Assembly (NCBI GenBank): GCA_022824465.1
Contig: JAJDZV010000008.1
Span: forward strand, 124,001 to 188,000
Direction: 5' to 3'
Source: Anaerolineae bacterium
Lineage (GTDB): Bacteria; Chloroflexota; Anaerolineae; Aggregatilineales; Phototrophicaceae
DNA: 64,000 bases
The translations under genes and the position numbers were made by a program. How positions within the stretch are numbered: position 1 is the first letter of the stretch; each line of letters starts with the position of its first letter. The notes beneath the pieces were generated by a model. It was not told the origin of the DNA, searched no databases, and saw nothing but the letters and a program-made list of their open reading frames with translations. Of the stretch, positions 55,791-64,000 are shown piece by piece.

Positions 55791-55832
55791 TTGCCATATG
55801 TCATGGACATGATTCACGGTTCATTGGGCATT

Positions 55833-55840
55833 TTGTACAA
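55833..55840. promoter_or_regulatory. Palindrome TTGTACAA upstream of gltB
   Basis: A perfect 8-base palindrome 43 bases upstream of the putative gltB -35 box. The same palindrome occurs at 57856-57863 upstream of the PucR-type gene that flanks gltB. Candidate shared operator. Confidence 0.4.
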
Positions 55841-55933
55841 AGTATAGCGCAAATAGCTTATAGCTTGTCAACATCGTCAGAATCGCATTTTGCATAGCTG
55901 CGTCAATTCTAGCATTGGGCGCTGGAACGTAGA

Positions 55934-57592
55934 CTAGGCGACGGCCAGGAGTCGGCGTATCGTCAGAGCCAAATGAAGCGCCAGCCTTGTTTCTGGTCGA
56001 TTCAAGTCGATGCCCGCGATTTCATTAATGCGATTCATCCGGTAGAGCAGGGTGTTGCGATGCACAATCAAGGTCTCCGCCGTCTGGGACAGGTTGCCGT
56101 GGCAATTGAAGTAGGCTTCAAGCGTCTTGATCAAGTCGGCGTTTTGCCTCATATCGTATTCTGTAAGCGCGCCCAGAGTATTCTCGCAGAAGTCGCTAAG
56201 TCGCTCCCGATCCGATAGATTCAGAATAAGTTGATAGACGCCCAGGTCGCCAATGAAGAGCGGAATGTCGGTATGCAAGCGTTCCGCCAGGTCTTTCGCC
56301 TGTACGGCATCGCGATAACTGGCGCGCCAATGGTTTACGTCGCGCGCCACTTGCCCCAAGCCAATAGCCGCGCGATTCTGAGGATGCTGGCGCCGGACCT
56401 CCAGGCTAAAGGTATTTGCCAGGTCAAGACTGTGATCGATGGGATCGGCTTGATCGGTGGCATGAAACACAACGACTTCGCCTTCTTTCTCGCGGATCCA
56501 AACTAGAGCCGAGGCGTCTTGCCCTGCGATGACCGAGTTCACCATGGTTTCGAGTCGGCGCAGCGACGGCTGATTGGCGCCGCTCCACGTCAGTACAAAG
56601 GCAACATGCGTCTGCGCCATATCATGATTGAAGCGGTCGCCCTGGCGGATCGCCTCCTGTTGGGTCACATCGCCCAGGAGCAATCGATCCAAGAAGGTGC
56701 CGCGCAGCCGCTTCTCTGTTTCGTTCACGGCTTTCTGTTTCGCCATCTCCAAGGCGCAGGCGGCCGCGCCATGTTCACAGATGAGTTGATCGACTTCGTC
56801 CAGGTCGCTTTCGAGACCGATGATCGAAAGGTATCCACGACCGACATTCTTCGTAACCACCGGCGCGACCAGCCGAGCGATGTTTGAGACCGGCAGAGCC
56901 TGCATTAGCACCGGCGGATCCAGTTCAACGACGCGATGGCGGTCGTGAAGTTCGACCGGCAAGTTGTCCTGCTTCTTCAAAAAGTACTCGATATCGTCCC
57001 AGATGCCGATTAGATTCGGCTGGAGTTTATACGAAATTGCTTGCAGTCGTTTGTCCTGTATGATGACGGTCTTCTTCGCAAGACGAGCCATGGCGGCGAC
57101 CAATTCTGTCATGCCCTCGTTGCGCGATGATATCTGTGTTAACTGGCGATATATTTGGGTGCCCCGCCGCTCGATCTGTCCCTTGCGATTAACGAGCAAG
57201 CTGATGATCGTCTTTTCGACATCACGAATCCGACCATCATCAGAAAGTGAAAGCACTGGCAGCTTCAGCGACCGCGCCTCAGCCAGTCCCGTCGTGCTTA
57301 CCAGGCCGCAGAATACCACGGCGGAGGCCTCGACGTTCGCGGACCATTGGATCAGCTCGGTGTCGCTATGCGCTTTTGGCGGGTTGCTAAGCGGAGCGAT
57401 CAAGATGAGTTCTCCGCGTTGCACACTCTTTGAGGCGATGTCGTCCTCCGGGTGAATGACAGTTGTCCAGGATATGGACCGATCGAGCAAGCCCTCGCCC
57501 GTGAGAATATGGGTGCTCAGCGGCAGCGCCAATTTGCGAATCTCTTCAACTGTGAGATCAGGCGCGCGCTGTCTGGACTTTGCGGAGTGCAT
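55934..57592 (-). CDS. PucR/CdaR-type transcriptional regulator
   Basis: The 552-residue protein has the PucR sensor-like N-terminus (LTVEEIRKLALPLSTHILTG), a middle region with GAF/GGDEF-like character (YLSIIGLESDLDEVDQLICEHG) and the C-terminal PucR HTH: DLIKTLEAYFNCHGNLSQTA and VHRNTLLYRMNRI. It starts at ATG 57592 with GGAG seven bases before. It is a homologue of the regulator at 49220-50884 and lies on the other side of gltB, so the two probably act on nitrogen metabolism; ligands are unknown. Confidence 0.82.
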   Translation of the reverse strand: MHSAKSRQRAPDLTVEEIRKLALPLSTHILTGEGLLDRSISWTTVIHPEDDIASKSVQRGELILIAPLSNPPKAHSDTELIQWSANVEASAVVFCGLVSTTGLAEARSLKLPVLSLSDDGRIRDVEKTIISLLVNRKGQIERRGTQIYRQLTQISSRNEGMTELVAAMARLAKKTVIIQDKRLQAISYKLQPNLIGIWDDIEYFLKKQDNLPVELHDRHRVVELDPPVLMQALPVSNIARLVAPVVTKNVGRGYLSIIGLESDLDEVDQLICEHGAAACALEMAKQKAVNETEKRLRGTFLDRLLLGDVTQQEAIRQGDRFNHDMAQTHVAFVLTWSGANQPSLRRLETMVNSVIAGQDASALVWIREKEGEVVVFHATDQADPIDHSLDLANTFSLEVRRQHPQNRAAIGLGQVARDVNHWRASYRDAVQAKDLAERLHTDIPLFIGDLGVYQLILNLSDRERLSDFCENTLGALTEYDMRQNADLIKTLEAYFNCHGNLSQTAETLIVHRNTLLYRMNRINEIAGIDLNRPETRLALHLALTIRRLLAVA

Positions 57593-58069
57593 AGGTTGTC
57601 TCCAGCCGTCGGCGTGTATTCGTCGAGGACCAGCATGTCGATTGCGAATTGTTAAGCCGCGCATGTCGACACGATTGCTTGAGCAACTGCGAGTCCAATA
57701 CGCGCGGGCCGCCAAGCTTGATGTGTATTGGCGGAAGTCACGGATGCTGACGATGAATCCGCATCGCTATTCGCAGACACGGCGCCAACCACTAGCATGG
57801 CGGAACGAGCCAATGGCGGTCACATTGGTTAATCATCCGACAATACTTAGACAGATTGTACAACCGATTATGCACATTGCCCATTGCGTCTTGGACAATA
57901 GGGACGTTAGGCGTAACCTTCGCGAGTCTGTTTCATTGTGCATGTTGCTGCGAAAACGCCGAAGATTCCGTAGGCAGATGGACTTCTGACTTGTCGGAAC
58001 CAATTTGTCCGGCGGTAGCGCATCCGATTTAGCGCGCTGACGAGACTCGGAATCTCACCTGGCTCTTAG
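57593..58069. other. 477-base gap upstream of the PucR-type regulator
   Basis: No convincing gene. It contains TTGTACAA at 57856-57863, the same palindrome as upstream of gltB, followed on the plus strand by CACATTGCCCATTG. The promoter of the regulator is expected here but is not clear. Confidence 0.5.
57856..57863. promoter_or_regulatory. Palindrome TTGTACAA upstream of PucR-type regulator
   Basis: Second occurrence of the palindrome seen upstream of gltB at 55833-55840, now about 265 bases upstream of the regulator start codon. Confidence 0.4.
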
Positions 58070-58492
58070 TCAAGGCTGATGCTTCTGCATGAGTTTGCTG
58101 TACGCGCCCCGCCATTCTTTAGGGTCGCGCGTAAGGCGGCTGATCTGGATATCCGCGACATGGGGAAAGAGGCGAATCATCAAATCGGGCAGTTTCTCCC
58201 AGTCTTGCGACGCTACCATGTCTTCAATTGACTTCGCCAAAAGCGATGCCCACCACCACTTCTGTTGGAAGTCATCGGACTTCTTCCAGTAGCCTCGCTT
58301 TTCCCAAGCGAGCATGGACTCTTCCACGGTTCCTTCAATCCCCCGCAGACAATAAACGATCCAGGCGACAGAGTCTTTGGTATCCTGGTTGACTTCCTGT
58401 TGCTGGCTCAGACGCCGCAAGATCTCGGCGACCGTACGCATGTAAGCGCTGCGGCGTTTTCCGGGACTGTTGGTGTTTATCACTCGCGCCAT
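58070..58492 (-). CDS. Unknown protein of the three-gene cassette
   Basis: A 140-residue soluble, helical protein (RRLSQQQEVNQDTKDSVAWI, then WKKSDDFQQKWWWASLLAKS) rich in Trp and charged residues. No recognised family and no signal peptide. It lies three bases downstream of the 146-residue partner, so the cassette of three is probably one transcript. The Trp-rich KWWW stretch is notable. Confidence 0.7.
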   Translation of the reverse strand: MARVINTNSPGKRRSAYMRTVAEILRRLSQQQEVNQDTKDSVAWIVYCLRGIEGTVEESMLAWEKRGYWKKSDDFQQKWWWASLLAKSIEDMVASQDWEKLPDLMIRLFPHVADIQISRLTRDPKEWRGAYSKLMQKHQP

Positions 58493-58495
58493 GAA

Positions 58496-58936
58496 CTATG
58501 TGCCTGATTCGTGTGCCGAAGAAAAAGGGCGGATACCGCGATAGATACGCACGCCGCCTACAGTTTTCAGTATCGTTTCCGCATTTCGCCCGGTAATCTC
58601 TCCCAGCTCCAGCGCGCTCAGCGGTTCGTTTCCGTTCACAAGCAGGGCGCGAAACACGCTGTCGATTAGCCCAACGTTAGAGCCTATGAAGTTCTCGTCT
58701 TTAGACGACTCCTTGATGGCAAGCCGAAGCGTATCCAACTGGAAGACCTCGCCCGATTCGGGATGGACATAGTCAAACACTTCTCTCAGATCGCGGTCCC
58801 CCAAAGCCTCCTGCTGCTCGTGTGACAGGTGGGTTAGAAGATAAACATGCAGGTCATCGCGGCTCTGTTCCCACCAATCGTAGTCTATGTAGAATTTGGT
58901 ATCGACGCTTGGTTTGATAAGGTAGGTCAGGGACAT
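58496..58936 (-). CDS. Unknown protein of the three-gene cassette
   Basis: A 146-residue protein. The N-terminal half is acidic and helical (DYDWWEQSRDDLHVYLLTHL, LGDRDLREVFDYVHPES); the C-terminal half (FRALLVNGNEPLSALELGEI, NAETILKTVGGVRIYRGIRP) looks like a winged-helix: two helices followed by beta wings. It is 16 bases downstream of the large gene. A DNA-binding adaptor is possible; unproven. Confidence 0.7.
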   Translation of the reverse strand: MSLTYLIKPSVDTKFYIDYDWWEQSRDDLHVYLLTHLSHEQQEALGDRDLREVFDYVHPESGEVFQLDTLRLAIKESSKDENFIGSNVGLIDSVFRALLVNGNEPLSALELGEITGRNAETILKTVGGVRIYRGIRPFSSAHESGT

Positions 58937-58952
58937 GAGTCGTTTCCGCCGG

Positions 58953-60530
58953 TTAGTCGCTCATCTTCCAGTAATGTCCGCCTACATAATCGAACTCCGG
59001 GTTGGCTAGCAAAGTGGCGAACATGGGACCGGGCGGGCACCTTCTCAATACATTAAGCGTGCTGTATAGCACCTTTGAGTGGACGGCGCCTTGCGGGTTT
59101 TGGCTGCTCAACTCACGTACCAATCCGCTCAAGAGCCATGCCAGCGATATGTTCTTCGCCTGTAGCTCCTTGCCCAAATTGTCCACGTCTGGGAGGCTGG
59201 TTACGCCGACGATGATCAATTCATCATAGTCGGCGCCAATGGCTCTCTTGGCTGCTTGGCAGCGCAGTTGATCGCCATCGCGCCTCTCAACGACAGGGAT
59301 CCACTCGGTCCGCGGGCGATAGGTGTCGAATTCGATTTCAATACGGCTGCGGTCCGCGGTCGGATTGAGGTACACGTATGCGCCGACCGGCAGATGGTGC
59401 TTCTGGTATAAGGGCGCCAAGCCAACCACGTACTTGAATTCATGCACGACCCAACAGGGGAACTCTTGCTTGTCCAAGGCGTCGACGATGGTTATCGCGA
59501 TGCGCGGGGTTTTGGCCTCGGGGAAAACGTACTTGGTTTCTGAGTTGATCGGCAATGTTCCCACCCGGCGATGTGGATAGATCAAAGTAAGGCTAACTTC
59601 CTCATCGGGTTTGGGCGAAGTCACTGGCGAATGCTCGTCATCAAGGTCGTATTCCAGCTGCATCATCTCGCGGGAGAGGAGCCTTCGGTCGAAGTCCAGC
59701 GGCTGATAACGCAAGATATCGGGAACTTCGCGCACCAGTCTTGGCAGCAAGCGCGTCAAGTGCCAGAGCACCTTACCGGCGGGACCAACCTCCTCAAATC
59801 GTTCGTCCTGATTCATGCGGTAATTCAAAGAGAATGCCTGCAAAGGCAGCGGCGCTACACCCAAGCCACCCATTTCGCTCAGAATTCGCTCGGTCTCTAG
59901 CGGACCGCCGTCGTGCATGTCAAGCACGGCTTCGGCCAAGTGAAGATGGCCGATATCTACCTCGATCAATAGCTCGCGCACAAACCAAGTGCCGGCCAGG
60001 CGCACCAGGTCGGGATTGCGCTCCAAAGCCTCGTTGACTTGGTCTACGATATTGATTTCGGGATGATTGAGAACATCGGCATAGGAATACGCCGCCTGAA
60101 AGTCGCTAGGATGCCGATTCAGACTGTCTGCATTGAGCGGATGATCGCAGTCGTAACAGGTGACGAACTCACGCAGGCGCTTCTTTGGCTGTAAGCGGTC
60201 GTCGTCGAACTCGACCTCCGCGACTTTGATCGGGCTCAAGTCGGCCACTCTTCCGTCGCGCAAGCGGACGACCTTTGCGGTTGCGTAATTGAGACCTGCG
60301 AACGTCAGCCGGTCACCGACATTGTAGAGATCGGACGGTCGATAAACCTTCGTGCCTTCAAACTGTTGCGCCAGCCGCCGGCGCTCTTCGTTTTCCCGTT
60401 GCTTGACAATCTCAGTCGCGAGTTCTTCTGAGGAAAGCGGCGTCTCTTTTTCTAGCAGGAGGTTGGTAATGGATTCGATGTCTTCAGCGCCGATTGAAAA
60501 GCGGTGAGCCCAATGTTGTGCTGGCAGCAC
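58953..60530 (-). CDS. Unknown large protein of the three-gene cassette
   Basis: A 525-residue protein from GTG 60530, the first in-frame start after a stop codon. Residues 15-45 (IGAEDIESITNLLLEKETPL) resemble a helical DNA-binding or dimerization segment, 65-100 (YRPSDLYNVGDRLTFAGLNY) a small beta barrel, and the long C-terminal part contains WVVHEFKYVVGLAPLYQKHH and DELIIVGVTSLPDVD without a familiar motif. CYDCDHPLN has one Cys pair only. No membrane helix or signal. I do not recognise the family. Confidence 0.7.
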   Translation of the reverse strand: MLPAQHWAHRFSIGAEDIESITNLLLEKETPLSSEELATEIVKQRENEERRRLAQQFEGTKVYRPSDLYNVGDRLTFAGLNYATAKVVRLRDGRVADLSPIKVAEVEFDDDRLQPKKRLREFVTCYDCDHPLNADSLNRHPSDFQAAYSYADVLNHPEINIVDQVNEALERNPDLVRLAGTWFVRELLIEVDIGHLHLAEAVLDMHDGGPLETERILSEMGGLGVAPLPLQAFSLNYRMNQDERFEEVGPAGKVLWHLTRLLPRLVREVPDILRYQPLDFDRRLLSREMMQLEYDLDDEHSPVTSPKPDEEVSLTLIYPHRRVGTLPINSETKYVFPEAKTPRIAITIVDALDKQEFPCWVVHEFKYVVGLAPLYQKHHLPVGAYVYLNPTADRSRIEIEFDTYRPRTEWIPVVERRDGDQLRCQAAKRAIGADYDELIIVGVTSLPDVDNLGKELQAKNISLAWLLSGLVRELSSQNPQGAVHSKVLYSTLNVLRRCPPGPMFATLLANPEFDYVGGHYWKMSD

Positions 60531-60747
60531 GGCAGGTCATCCCCCCGAGAAGTGCAAACTTTGGATGCTAAAGAGACGCTAATAATCCTAGCGCGGGTTG
60601 AACGGCGCAACGCCGCTGCAATCCTACTTCAACGAAAGAGCGCTAGTCAAGCGCTACTTCGACCGATCCGATGGGGGGTGGCTTGCCAAACGCGCGTTTG
60701 CGCTTTACGCTACCCGGCTGTCGTGGATTGGCGGCGGCAAACGGCTG

Positions 60748-60776
60748 TTGACCAGCCAATTGCGCTCAGCTATACT
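60748..60776 (+). promoter_or_regulatory. Strong sigma-70 promoter of rpmH-rnpA
   Basis: TTGACC at 60748-60753, a 17-base spacer and TATACT at 60771-60776. The transcript would start near 60783, 36 bases before rpmH. Confidence 0.7.
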
Positions 60777-60818
60777 AATGGCTTGTGATTTGACGGTATG
60801 GAAGACTGAGGCTAGCAA

Positions 60819-60998
60819 ATGTCAACGAAACGAACCTGGCAGCCTAAGGTTCGCCGGCGTAAGCGTGTGCATGGATTCCGCAAGCGCATGAGTTCGCGCG
60901 GAGGACGAAGCATATTGAAAGCGCGGCGCCTTCGCGGACGTCACAAACTCGCTGTAACTCCCAACCACGTCAAGAAGGTCAATTGGAACGCTAGCTAG
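60819..60998 (+). CDS. rpmH: Large ribosomal subunit protein bL34
   Basis: The 59-residue basic protein contains the bL34 core: [20 protein letters not shown], then [21 protein letters not shown]. The usual length is 44-47; here an extra 12 or so residues follow ([13 protein letters not shown]). It lies 3 bases before rnpA, the conserved order near the replication origin in most bacteria. Too short for an ordinary length cut-off but unambiguous. Confidence 0.95.
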   Translation: MSTKRTWQPKVRRRKRVHGFRKRMSSRGGRSILKARRLRGRHKLAVTPNHVKKVNWNAS

Positions 60999-61001
60999 TC
61001 C

Positions 61002-61343
61002 ATGAAGTCGGCCTTGAGGTTACGTCGTCCGGCAGACTTCGCGCGCGCAAAGCGCCTGGGCGCGGTCCAGCGGGATCGCGCGCTAATGATTAGCGTCTGC
61101 GCCAACCAATTGCAGGGTAATCGGTACGGCGTAGTTGTTGGGAAGCATATCGGTATCGCCGTAGTCCGCAATCGCGTGAAACGGCGACTGCGGGCTGTCT
61201 TGGTGGAAATGCACCCGCATTTGCGGCAGGGCTTTGACATCGTGGTGATCGCCAGGCGTCTCGCGGCTGCGCAACCCTATCGCGCGCTCAAGCGTATTAT
61301 TTGCGGATTATGTGTGCGCGCGCAATTGATCGAGACATGCTGA
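61002..61343 (+). CDS. rnpA: Ribonuclease P protein component
   Basis: A 113-residue Rnp[20 protein letters not shown] at the start, then [23 protein letters not shown], which carries the RNR motif that contacts the P RNA, and a [10 protein letters not shown] segment. Together with RNase P RNA (not in this window) it processes tRNA 5' ends. Confidence 0.95.
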   Translation: MKSALRLRRPADFARAKRLGAVQRDRALMISVCANQLQGNRYGVVVGKHIGIAVVRNRVKRRLRAVLVEMHPHLRQGFDIVVIARRLAAAQPYRALKRIICGLCVRAQLIETC

Positions 61344-61344
61344 C

Positions 61345-61566
61345 ATGCTAAAGTGGACGCTGCTGAGTCTCATTCGAATGTATAAACGCTTCATTTCGCC
61401 GCTCTTGCCCTCAGCCTGCCGCTTTGAGCCGACGTGTTCAGTCTATGCATACCGAGCGATCGAAGCATACGGTCCGTTGACCGGGACTTGGCTGGGACTA
61501 CGGCGGCTCGCGCGTTGTCATCCTCTCAATCCCGGGGGATTCGACCCTGTGCCTCCCAAGGAGTGA
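61345..61566 (+). CDS. yidD: Membrane protein insertion efficiency factor YidD
   Basis: A 73-residue protein with the YidD core: [24 protein letters not shown] (Cys positions conserved), [10 protein letters not shown], and [12 protein letters not shown] at the end. YidD sits at the cytosolic face and helps YidC. Its ATG is one base after the rnpA stop. Confidence 0.95.
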   Translation: MLKWTLLSLIRMYKRFISPLLPSACRFEPTCSVYAYRAIEAYGPLTGTWLGLRRLARCHPLNPGGFDPVPPKE

Positions 61567-61569
61567 TGT

Positions 61570-62745
61570 TTGAAACAAGCAATCCGTTCGCGCATGGTCT
61601 TGGTTATATGTTTGGTGTTGGGCGCGCTAAACTTGTCCGGGTGTGTTGGCGCGCGCATGGGAGTAAGCTGGCCAGCGATCGGATTGATTGATCTCTATGG
61701 CGAGACGCATATCACCGTCGCTTACAATAATGATGTCGCTATTTTGAGCCCGGCCAACGGCGCGCCGGCGCGCTTGATCAGTCCAATTGATGGCGAAGTC
61801 CTGCGCGACAGTCAGAACAACCCGCGGACCTGGATTTTGCGCGGTTCAGAAAACGACGGATCGCAGTTTTTCTCGGCGCCAATCAGGCTGGACGACGATA
61901 CCGTCCTCATCGCCGACAACAACAAGCGACTGCTCAAAGTCGACTCAGTGATTCTGGAAGTTCAGCGCGCTTATCCGCTTGACGACAAGGTCTTGACGAA
62001 TTCGCTGGTCGCGGACGATACGATTTATGTACCGTTTCAGAACGGTGGCTTGAGCGCAATCTCGCTCCAGGATTTCCGTCTCAAGTGGAAACTTGCGACG
62101 GATGCCGGCGTCTGGGCGCAGCCGCTGCTTGTTGATGATATGCTCATCGTGCCGTCGATAGACCACTTCTTGTACGCGGTCGACAGTTCAACTGGCGCGC
62201 GTCTTTGGACTGCCGATCTGGGTGGGGCGGTCGCGTCGACCCCTTTGCATGCCAATGGGCGACTTTATGTCGGCAGCTTCAACAAGAGCTTCTTTGAAAT
62301 CTCCCTCGATGGCGCGATCATGAGCACATACGCCACCCAGAATTGGGTTTGGGGCACGCCAGCCATTGATGAGTATGGCGTGATTTATGTCGCCGACCTG
62401 AGCGGCTATGTACATGCGCTGGATAGCGAAAACGGTCTGCGTGAACGCTGGTCCGTGCAGATTGCCGAGCGCGGCATTCGGGCGGGGCCCCTGGTGTACG
62501 GCGACCGCGTAATCGTGGCGTCGCGCGACGGCAAGGTCTATTGGCTGGACCGACGCGATGGCCAGCTGCTCAATGCGCGCGAAATCGACGAACGGCCCGA
62601 ATTGCTCGGTGATATGATGTTGTTGGAGCCGGGCGCTGACTTGACAATTGACGAACCGCTTCTGTTGGTCAGTTCGGTGCACGATGCTCGCCTTCTTATT
62701 GCCTTCGGCGTCGACGGGCGCCAAACCTGGGTCTATCCTCGCTAG
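61570..62745 (+). CDS. BamB/PQQ-like beta-propeller lipoprotein
   Basis: The 391-residue protein starts at TTG 61570 (GGAG six bases upstream). Residues 9-25 form a signal peptide with lipobox LSGC, and the rest repeats the eight-bladed PQQ/BamB pattern (VDDMLIVPSIDHFLYAVDSS, GARLWTADLGG, AIDEYGVIYVADLSGYVHAL, YGDRVIVASRDGKVYWLDRR). In diderms BamB is an outer membrane assembly factor; Chloroflexota are not known to have a BAM-containing outer membrane, so an external cell-envelope role is more likely. It is inserted between yidD and yidC, which are usually adjacent. Confidence 0.85.
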   Translation: MKQAIRSRMVLVICLVLGALNLSGCVGARMGVSWPAIGLIDLYGETHITVAYNNDVAILSPANGAPARLISPIDGEVLRDSQNNPRTWILRGSENDGSQFFSAPIRLDDDTVLIADNNKRLLKVDSVILEVQRAYPLDDKVLTNSLVADDTIYVPFQNGGLSAISLQDFRLKWKLATDAGVWAQPLLVDDMLIVPSIDHFLYAVDSSTGARLWTADLGGAVASTPLHANGRLYVGSFNKSFFEISLDGAIMSTYATQNWVWGTPAIDEYGVIYVADLSGYVHALDSENGLRERWSVQIAERGIRAGPLVYGDRVIVASRDGKVYWLDRRDGQLLNAREIDERPELLGDMMLLEPGADLTIDEPLLLVSSVHDARLLIAFGVDGRQTWVYPR

Positions 62746-62768
62746 TACGGCGGCTGGAGCGCAACTGA

Positions 62769-63662
62769 ATGTGGGACATAATCCTCAACCCGTTTGTAAC
62801 AATACTCGCATGGCTCTACGCCGCGCTCAACCAGGACATCGTGCTGGCGATCGTCGTATTGACGGTAATCATTCGCATTCTGACTTTCCCGCTCTTCGCC
62901 AAACAGCAGGAATCTCAAAAGAAGATGCAGCAGATTCAGCCTCAACTGAAGAAGCTGCAGGAGAAGTATAAAGGCGACAAAGAGAAGATGTCGCAAGCCC
63001 AGATGAAGCTCTACCGGGAGAATAAGGTCAACCCGGTCGGTGGCTGCTTTCCTATGCTCATTCAGTTTCCCATCCTTATCGGCTTGTACCAGGCGATCTT
63101 CTTTGCCTTGGCCGCGACGCCCTTTCAGTTGGTTGATTTGTCGGAAAGGCTTTTGATTCCGGGCCTCGATTCTTTGATTCCGCTTCAACGGATGTGGTCG
63201 CCAATTCCCCAATTGACGGCGCTTCTTCCTGAGCTTGATCTGACGCTTTCGCCGATGGAAAACCCGACCTACGCCTTGGCATTGCCGCTGCTGGTGCTGG
63301 TCACCACCTGGGGCCAGCAAAAGCTGACCATGTCTTCCGTTGGCCAGAAGCCAGCGAAGAAGGACGATGACGACGGCGACGGCGCCGGCGGTCAAGCGGC
63401 CGCCATGACCAAGAGCATGACCACGATTATGCCCATCATGTTTGGCTTCTTTTCGCTATCGTTTTCGGTGGGTCTGTCGATCTACTTTGTGACGTCCAAT
63501 TTGATTGGCGTCGTGCAATATAGTCCGCAAGGCAAGCAATTCTTGGGACGTATCTTCGGGCGAAAGAGCTCCGAAGAAGCGCCGGTGGAAGTTGTCTTTG
63601 AAGACGACGAGCCAGTCAAGAAGACGCGGAAACGACGGAAGAAGAAGCCGCGGCGCAAGTAG
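62769..63662 (+). CDS. yidC: Membrane protein insertase YidC
   Basis: The 297-residue protein has the conserved core: TVIIRILTFPLFAKQQESQKKMQ with the Arg that lines the insertion groove, a coiled-coil-like cytoplasmic segment (KLQEKYKGDKEKMSQAQMKL), PMLIQFPILIGLYQAI and the remaining membrane helices, then a very basic C-terminal tail (KKTRKRRKKKPRRK) that could bind the ribosome. It lacks the large periplasmic domain of diderm YidC, like Gram-positive versions. Confidence 0.94.
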   Translation: MWDIILNPFVTILAWLYAALNQDIVLAIVVLTVIIRILTFPLFAKQQESQKKMQQIQPQLKKLQEKYKGDKEKMSQAQMKLYRENKVNPVGGCFPMLIQFPILIGLYQAIFFALAATPFQLVDLSERLLIPGLDSLIPLQRMWSPIPQLTALLPELDLTLSPMENPTYALALPLLVLVTTWGQQKLTMSSVGQKPAKKDDDDGDGAGGQAAAMTKSMTTIMPIMFGFFSLSFSVGLSIYFVTSNLIGVVQYSPQGKQFLGRIFGRKSSEEAPVEVVFEDDEPVKKTRKRRKKKPRRK

Positions 63663-63704
63663 ACCCTTGCCAGTGCTAGCGGACGATCAACAGGTGATGA
63701 AACC

Positions 63705-64000
63705 ATGGAAATGATTGAAGTAACTGCCAACTCGGTGCAGGCGGCGATCGATAAAGGCTTGGCGCAATTGAAGGCGCGCCCCGGCGAAGTTGTCGTCGAG
63801 GTGCTTGAAGAACCGAATACCGGCTTGTTTGGCTTTGGCGCTCGCGAAGCACGGGTGCGGCTGGTCTTGATTAGTCGCCGCCGCGAAGAACGTCAGGAAG
63901 ACTACAACCAGTTTGGAGACTCACCCGGCGAGTCGCGTCAGCATCCAGCGCGGCCGAAGTCCGTTTCCGAAGAAGATATGGACGAGGATGCCTTAGTTGG
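63705..64000 (+). CDS. jag: Jag/KhpB-like RNA-binding protein (partial)
   Basis: 98 codons run off the right edge. MEMIEVTANSVQAAIDKGLA and LEEPNTGLFGFGAREARVRL are the Jag N-terminal domain, which usually precedes KH and R3H domains (not seen because the window ends). It follows yidC by 42 bases as in many genomes. Confidence 0.9.
   Translation, partial: MEMIEVTANSVQAAIDKGLAQLKARPGEVVVEVLEEPNTGLFGFGAREARVRLVLISRRREERQEDYNQFGDSPGESRQHPARPKSVSEEDMDEDALV

Noticed and set aside
60531..60818. Replication origin / DnaA boxes before rpmH
   Set aside because: No clear TTATNCACA sites in this gap; only the rpmH promoter is clear. The origin may lie beyond the right edge.

Overview
The window is a moderately GC-rich bacterial chromosome segment with dense gene packing, many ATGA-type overlaps and frequent GTG/TTG starts. 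Gene content and protein style suggest a Chloroflexota (Anaerolineae-like) bacterium: a TIGR03960/TIGR03936 radical-SAM pair, a long type-2 isoleucyl-tRNA synthetase, a membrane-extended MurF-like ligase and several membrane TPR proteins. This assignment is inference from protein character; no rRNA gene is present to confirm it. I see no tRNA, rRNA, CRISPR array, insertion sequence or prophage.

Layout. 1-3892 (minus): a cell-wall/sugar cluster of serine hydrolase (cut by the left edge), NagZ-like beta-N-acetylhexosaminidase and MFS permease. 4063-7172: a phosphotransferase-fold protein, PlsC-type acyltransferase and an rRNA pseudouridine synthase, then a gene-poor gap. 7173-14691 (minus): membrane GT2-like protein, D-Ala-D-Ala ligase, MurF-like ligase, alpha/beta hydrolase and TIGR03960 radical SAM protein. 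14752-19454: small mixed operons (beta-propeller protein, DinB, PsuG, TIGR03936, two small membrane proteins, SRAP protein). 19459-27158 (minus): a membrane-anchored XseA-like protein, FtsK, a 7TM sensor with an HTH-like tail, a GNAT and the housekeeping sigma factor.

27517-38320 (plus) is a long arginine/pyrimidine operon: argC-argB-argD-argJ-carA-carB followed by hpt and a CCA/poly(A) polymerase. Its leader is the most interesting part of the window. A strong promoter is followed by a 28-codon peptide with eight arginine codons, four of them consecutive, and then by an intrinsic terminator just before argC. Competing pairings are visible, so the region looks like a classical ribosome-mediated arginine attenuator.

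38298-40266 (minus): RsmD, a URO-D-like protein and a TPR protein. 40479-49033 (plus): two GNATs, AlaX-type editing protein, an unknown protein, three membrane TPR proteins and ileS. The IleRS carries a GxHH form of the HIGH signature and has a short upstream ORF. 49220-57592: a GltB-type glutamate synthase flanked by two PucR/CdaR-type regulators. 58070-60530 (minus): three adjacent genes of unknown function. 60819-64000 (plus): the origin-proximal cluster rpmH-rnpA-yidD-(lipoprotein)-yidC-jag, cut by the right edge.
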